In this document: positions 60,809 to 64,000 of the stretch, one piece after another
Layout of the letters: every line of letters starts with the position of its first letter
Position numbering within the stretch: position 1 is the first letter of the stretch
Assembly: GCF_000960765.1 (NCBI RefSeq)
Contig: NZ_JYNH01000003.1
Coordinates: 49,376 to 113,375, forward strand
Origin: Desulfosporosinus sp. I2
GTDB lineage: Bacteria > Bacillota > Desulfitobacteriia > Desulfitobacteriales > Desulfitobacteriaceae
Direction of reading: 5' to 3'
Length of the DNA: 64,000 nucleotides
Program-made: the position numbers and the translations under genes
The notes under the pieces: generated by a model
Told to the model about the DNA's origin: nothing
The model's input: the letters and a program-made list of their open reading frames with translations, nothing else
Databases searched by the model: none

Positions 60809-61705
60809 ATGAAAAAAATCTCTAAAAAAATCACTGTTATGTTTTTGGGTTTATGTATGACCATGCTTTTCTCAAATGGTGTAGTAGTTGCGTCTCCTGG
60901 TTCAAATAATGCAATTGTTACCGAATCAACACAGGATACAAGTATTTTGGTCAGTAAAACAGTTACAAACGAATATGATAAGTATAAAGAGCTTACGAGC
61001 AAGAGTGATCAAACCCTACTTCAAGAAGGTTATTCAAAGGAAGACCTAAAGAAACTGCGAAGTATAGACTATAAAGCAGAGTTAAAAAAGAGAGTTGTGG
61101 AAAATGCTAAGTTAGACGATGAGACTCTTAATAAGAAGGGGTACACACCAGAACAGATCATGCAAATAAGGAGCTATGTAGGTACGGAAGATCAACTACA
61201 AGCATTATCCGCTTCCTTATATCTAAGTACATATGTACTTAGCCATTCCAAATCTTCAAGTTTATCCACAGCTAATTTAAGAACAGACTGGACTTGGACA
61301 TCTGCTCCTATATTAGAAATGCAAGATGTTGTTGCGGCAGCTTGGTCGGAAGGTATGTATCTTCAAAGCGCAAATTCTTATGCAACTGCCAGTTACTACA
61401 ATCAAAGTTCGGATGTCTATCATCACACTGAGACCTATTCTGTCACACCTAACTTAAATAATGGTGCATCTGTGACTTTTAATGTTTTATCAGCTTCGTA
61501 TCCCGGAACATACGCAAAAACAGGACAATTTGGAACGTATGTATCCAAACAGTCAAGCGTTTTAGAACTTGCAGTTAAAACTCAATATGGACATAGTACA
61601 ATTTTTGTAAGGCCTTCCGTTTCGTTTAGTGGTACGCCAGGACTTTCTTTTTCAACTGGAGTAACAACAGAAGGAACACAAGATATTTATATTCCGACTA
61701 TGTAA
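60809..61705 (+). CDS. Secreted protein with two helical repeats, function unknown
   Basis: The 298-residue precursor has a signal peptide (ITVMFLGLCMTMLFSNGVV). A helical region follows with two related motifs, LLQEGYSKEDLKKLRS and LNKKGYTPEQIMQIRS, about 40 residues apart. The C-terminal half is Ser/Tyr/Thr-rich and beta-like (SSDVYHHTETYSVTPNL). GGGAGGAA precedes the ATG. Control by the neighbouring ECF sigma factor is likely from the promoter match. I do not recognise the family; a role as envelope-stress effector is only a guess. Confidence 0.65.
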   Translation: MKKISKKITVMFLGLCMTMLFSNGVVVASPGSNNAIVTESTQDTSILVSKTVTNEYDKYKELTSKSDQTLLQEGYSKEDLKKLRSIDYKAELKKRVVENAKLDDETLNKKGYTPEQIMQIRSYVGTEDQLQALSASLYLSTYVLSHSKSSSLSTANLRTDWTWTSAPILEMQDVVAAAWSEGMYLQSANSYATASYYNQSSDVYHHTETYSVTPNLNNGASVTFNVLSASYPGTYAKTGQFGTYVSKQSSVLELAVKTQYGHSTIFVRPSVSFSGTPGLSFSTGVTTEGTQDIYIPTM

Positions 61706-62015
61706 CTTAGCACGAGCATCTTTGATACTCGGAAATTTGAATTTCTAGCAAAAAGTATCAAATCGCCAATAGTAAAAACCATTACACCCCAACACTACTA
61801 ATGTGGGTTATTGTACTTTACTTTCAGGTAGTCTAAAATAAGGGTGGTATGAGCCATCCTTATTTTGGTTAAAGTGAAAGTCATGATGAAATTCTGAAAA
61901 TCAAATGTCGGATTTAGATCTACTGTCAGAGTGACGCTTATGGGGATCGATTTAAAAACGTTAAATCAGTTATCGTTGCCGAATAACTTTGTATAACAAA
62001 GAGAGGGGGCACCTT
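61706..62015. other. 310-base gap with weak inverted repeats
   Basis: Inverted pairs TTTGATACT/AGTATCAAA (61719-61774) and AAAATAAGGGTGG/CCATCCTTATTTTGG (about 61828-61860) are seen without good T tracts. They may help end transcription of the secreted-protein gene. No gene seen. Confidence 0.4.
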
Positions 62016-62192
62016 TTGATTTTCTTGTTATATATACTACCGGTATCTTGTTTCCTTTTTGTATCTAACCTAGTTTCTATTATTGAGAAGGTGCATAAGG
62101 ATGACAAAAATACCGGGTTCAACACAATTGGTGCAACATTAGGACTTCTGTTAATAACAGGAGCTATTATTGTTCCTCAATTTCTTCACTAA
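62016..62192 (+). CDS. Small two-helix membrane protein
   Basis: The ribosome binding site AGAGGGGG lies about seven bases before a TTG at 62016, giving 58 residues with two hydrophobic helices (FLLYILPVSCFLFVSNLV; IGATLGLLLITGAIIVPQF). An earlier in-frame TTG at 61989 would place that site inside the gene. Function unknown; convergent with the kinase operon. Confidence 0.5.
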   Translation: MIFLLYILPVSCFLFVSNLVSIIEKVHKDDKNTGFNTIGATLGLLLITGAIIVPQFLH

Positions 62193-62295
62193 AATAGCTC
62201 TCATAGGTGGCTACCTTCTTGGATCATACATCGACTTCTTGACGTAATAGATATAGTTTTCTTGGGGCTTTATAGAAATTGTAATTGAATTTCAC

Positions 62296-62490
62296 TTAGT
62301 GTGCAACAGATATAAAATACCCATACCCAGAAGAATCTCTTGGTTCAAAAGCAAAAGAAACATTTTCTACTCTTTTGCTACCACTTGCTTCGAGGCGTTT
62401 ATCAATACATTTATTGCAAAACGGGTTAGTAAGTAACTCTCGGTGGCTTCGGGAAAATTTCCGACCACAGAATGAACATTTTGTTCTCAT
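62296..62490 (-). CDS. Small zinc-ribbon protein
   Basis: The 64-residue protein has two CxxC pairs, CSFCGRKF and CNKCIDKR, 20-25 residues apart, forming a zinc ribbon, followed by RVENVSFAFEPRDSSGYGYF. The ATG at 62488-62490 follows GGAGGGG located in the end of the kinase gene, one base after the kinase stop, so translation is coupled. It may bind nucleic acid or modulate the kinase. Confidence 0.65.
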   Translation of the reverse strand: MRTKCSFCGRKFSRSHRELLTNPFCNKCIDKRLEASGSKRVENVSFAFEPRDSSGYGYFISVAH

Positions 62491-62491
62491 A

Positions 62492-63568
62492 CTACCCCTC
62501 CATTTTGTTAAATATATTTCTAACAAATGCTTCGGCCTGTTTACAGGTGCGAAAACCACTTAAACTTGTCCAAGCTTTTCTATTTCTAGATAATCCATCT
62601 GAATTTCTAATAACATTTCCTTCAACATACCATAACTTATTTGATTTATTATATAATATCATAATTTGGTACATATGTTCTATATTATTTTTTACCCATT
62701 TTATACCGTTATTATCCATGGTATATTGCCAATCGAGCAATGTCGCGACTTGTCCAAGATCATTCATTAACTCAACTACCGATTGATGCCTTTTAGCAGG
62801 GTCAACAGCTAGAGCCTTTTTTATCACACTTTTTAACTTATTCGGTACATGTGGCAAAAAATAACTCCTATTTGGAAATTTCCCTGTCAAAATCGCCTTT
62901 ACATATTCTGGAGTAAAAATCCCTAAGGGAGATATATAATTATTCAGTTGTCCCCTAAAAACCTGCTCACCATTACATAGTCTATATAGGGTTAATCCAC
63001 ATTGATAAATATCCGTTAATTTTGTAGCTCTAGAACTCCCTAAAATTTCAGGAGCAATATGTACTGGATATAGAGGTGGGATCGATGCAGTGCCTAATAC
63101 ATCTGTAGGTCTTGTCTGACCAAAATCCGCCAACATTGCTGAACCATCATTTCCTATTAATATATTAGTAGGTTTTATGTCAAAATGAATATATCCACTT
63201 AAATGTACAAAGTGTAAACCATCTAAAAACTGTTGTCCCAATATAATTACCTGTTTAACCATTAAAGGATTTTTGTTAATAACATTTTGAACTGAACCGT
63301 TATCGAAATATGGCATTGTTAATCTTATAAATCCTGTATCTTGACATGCATACATTATAGGAACAACTCTAGGATGTTTATTTGCATATAAAGTTTGCGC
63401 TTCTACAAAATATTCACTTGGATTATTGAATTTTGAAATTGGTATTTCCTTTAAAGCAACATTACCCCCTAATTGAGGATCATGAGCTAGAAACACCTCT
63501 GAATTTCTTCCTTGATTGTTACCTATAGCTTTAATTTTGTTAACTTTAATTACTGAAGTGATTTCCAT
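62492..63568 (-). CDS. Hanks-type serine/threonine protein kinase with C-terminal extension
   Basis: The 358-residue protein has kinase motifs: VAL-Lys40, Glu56, the catalytic loop HFDIKPTN (Asp130, HFD instead of HRD), DFG at 148-150 and an APE-like APEIL. The kinase domain ends near residue 270; a tail of about 85 residues with a YNKSNKLWYVEGNVIRNSDG segment follows. It is soluble, lacking the PASTA/transmembrane part of housekeeping PrkC kinases. It lies 11 bases after an unidentified upstream gene and just before the zinc-ribbon gene, forming an operon. Confidence 0.88.
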   Translation of the reverse strand: MEITSVIKVNKIKAIGNNQGRNSEVFLAHDPQLGGNVALKEIPISKFNNPSEYFVEAQTLYANKHPRVVPIMYACQDTGFIRLTMPYFDNGSVQNVINKNPLMVKQVIILGQQFLDGLHFVHLSGYIHFDIKPTNILIGNDGSAMLADFGQTRPTDVLGTASIPPLYPVHIAPEILGSSRATKLTDIYQCGLTLYRLCNGEQVFRGQLNNYISPLGIFTPEYVKAILTGKFPNRSYFLPHVPNKLKSVIKKALAVDPAKRHQSVVELMNDLGQVATLLDWQYTMDNNGIKWVKNNIEHMYQIMILYNKSNKLWYVEGNVIRNSDGLSRNRKAWTSLSGFRTCKQAEAFVRNIFNKMEG

Positions 63569-63579
63569 AATAATTTCAC

Positions 63580-64000
63580 CTATAATCCTAAAGCTGCGAC
63601 AGCCGCTATTGTTGATTCCTTTGAATTATCACTATAGTGATCCCACGCTTCAATTCCTCTAAATTCCTTTGAATCTAAATAAATCTTCGCACTCTTTTGA
63701 TTTTCAACTTTTAAAAGAGCACTAATAGTTGCCAACATACATATTTTGGATTCTATTCCTTGTGTATTTAAAGCCTCTGCGATAACCCCTTCTAGTCGAG
63801 AACGTTCCATAATCGCACTCTTTCCCATCCTTGCATTGGCCTCAAATGTACGAATGATACCCTTTGTAATTTTAAATTCCATACAAATATTGATAATAGT
63901 AGATCTTAACCATGAAAAAGATTGACCATCTTTAAAAGCCTTAGGGATTAATAATTTATCGCACACAACTAGATTTGGATTATTTACATCGCCTTCCGCG
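63580..64000 (-). CDS. Unidentified protein, start beyond the window, possible RNase H-like fold
   Basis: The reverse frame is open from the window edge (AEGDVNNPNLVVCDK) to a stop at 63580-63582, so the N-terminus lies beyond base 64000. The visible part has ITKGIIRTFEANARMGKSAI, then MERSRLEGVIAEALNTQGI and a C-terminal FRGIEAWDHYSDNSKESTIA. The layout of a MGKSAxxxxRLEGVIAEA helix and a late acidic helix recalls RuvC/DUF3010-like RNase H folds, but this is weak pattern reading. It is the first visible gene of the kinase operon. Confidence 0.5.
   Translation of the reverse strand, partial: AEGDVNNPNLVVCDKLLIPKAFKDGQSFSWLRSTIINICMEFKITKGIIRTFEANARMGKSAIMERSRLEGVIAEALNTQGIESKICMLATISALLKVENQKSAKIYLDSKEFRGIEAWDHYSDNSKESTIAAVAALGL

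Noticed and set aside
1..64000. Insertion sequences, tRNA or rRNA genes, CRISPR arrays and prophage
   Set aside because: No transposase, integrase, phage structural gene, cloverleaf or spaced repeat array was recognised on either strand.

Overview
The window looks like chromosomal DNA of an anaerobic, spore-forming Clostridia member of the Desulfosporosinus/Desulfitobacterium type. This is inferred from gene content: two corrinoid-dependent methyl-transfer clusters, a CooS-family carbon monoxide dehydrogenase homologue, a Tat-targeted molybdopterin oxidoreductase with a ferredoxin-like partner, a split rubredoxin/rubrerythrin, YjcZ-like small spore-type proteins and low-to-medium GC with AGGAGG-type ribosome binding sites. 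No rRNA, tRNA, CRISPR array or intact transposase was seen.

Layout. 1-5.8 kb (- strand): corrinoid cluster A, with a uroporphyrinogen-decarboxylase-type methyltransferase (cut by the window edge), two corrinoid proteins, a methyltetrahydrofolate methyltransferase, the reductive activator and a GntR/UTRA regulator with shared operator-like sites. 5.8-8.1 kb: gene relics, then a CooS homologue lacking several residues of the normal active site. 8.3-13.1 kb: YggT protein, a possible di-haem membrane cytochrome, and a decayed locus in which a frameshifted PucR-type regulator is fused in frame to an internally deleted Tat molybdoenzyme, followed by an FeS subunit that appears to have lost its ATG. 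13.4-22.3 kb: potassium module (kdpD-kdpE-ktrB-ktrA and a KimA-like permease) in which a 74-bp regulatory segment is duplicated upstream of kdpD and the permease, plus a glycolipid glycosyltransferase. 22.5-25 kb: frameshifted tetrahaem NapC/NrfH-like gene and a marR-MFS efflux operon. 25.1-30.8 kb: hybrid kinase, CheR and response-regulator kinase. 31-32.8 kb: two covarying 63-bp palindromes and a broken moxR locus. 33-40.4 kb: corrinoid cluster B with MFS transporter, a corrinoid-protein pseudogene, a near-consensus sigma-54 promoter and a sigma-54 activator. 40.4-44.6 kb: short UvrC-like protein, rubredoxin/rubrerythrin pair, ABC-2 permease remnant, pgaC-pgaD. 44.9-52.7 kb: pentitol-type catabolic operon (ROK regulator, ABC importer, polyol dehydrogenase, xylulokinase). 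53-55.6 kb: face-to-face promoters, fluoride riboswitch with crcB and DUF190, small spore-type proteins. 56-58.4 kb: metal-binding lipoprotein and a LysR relic. 58.8-61.7 kb: ECF sigma/anti-sigma pair flanked by two secreted-protein genes that both carry the same ECF-like promoter. 62-64 kb: protein kinase, small zinc-ribbon protein and an unidentified partial gene.

Together: clusters A and B probably feed methyl groups from methylated substrates (methoxylated aromatics, methylamines or similar) through corrinoid proteins to tetrahydrofolate. Only cluster A carries the ATP-dependent corrinoid activator, which may serve both. The number of frameshifts, deletions and relics is high: the PucR-molybdoenzyme locus, the NapC-like gene, moxR, the ABC-2 permease, the LysR gene and the corrinoid pseudogene. 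Single-base frameshifts could be sequencing errors; the deletions and fusions are not explained that way.
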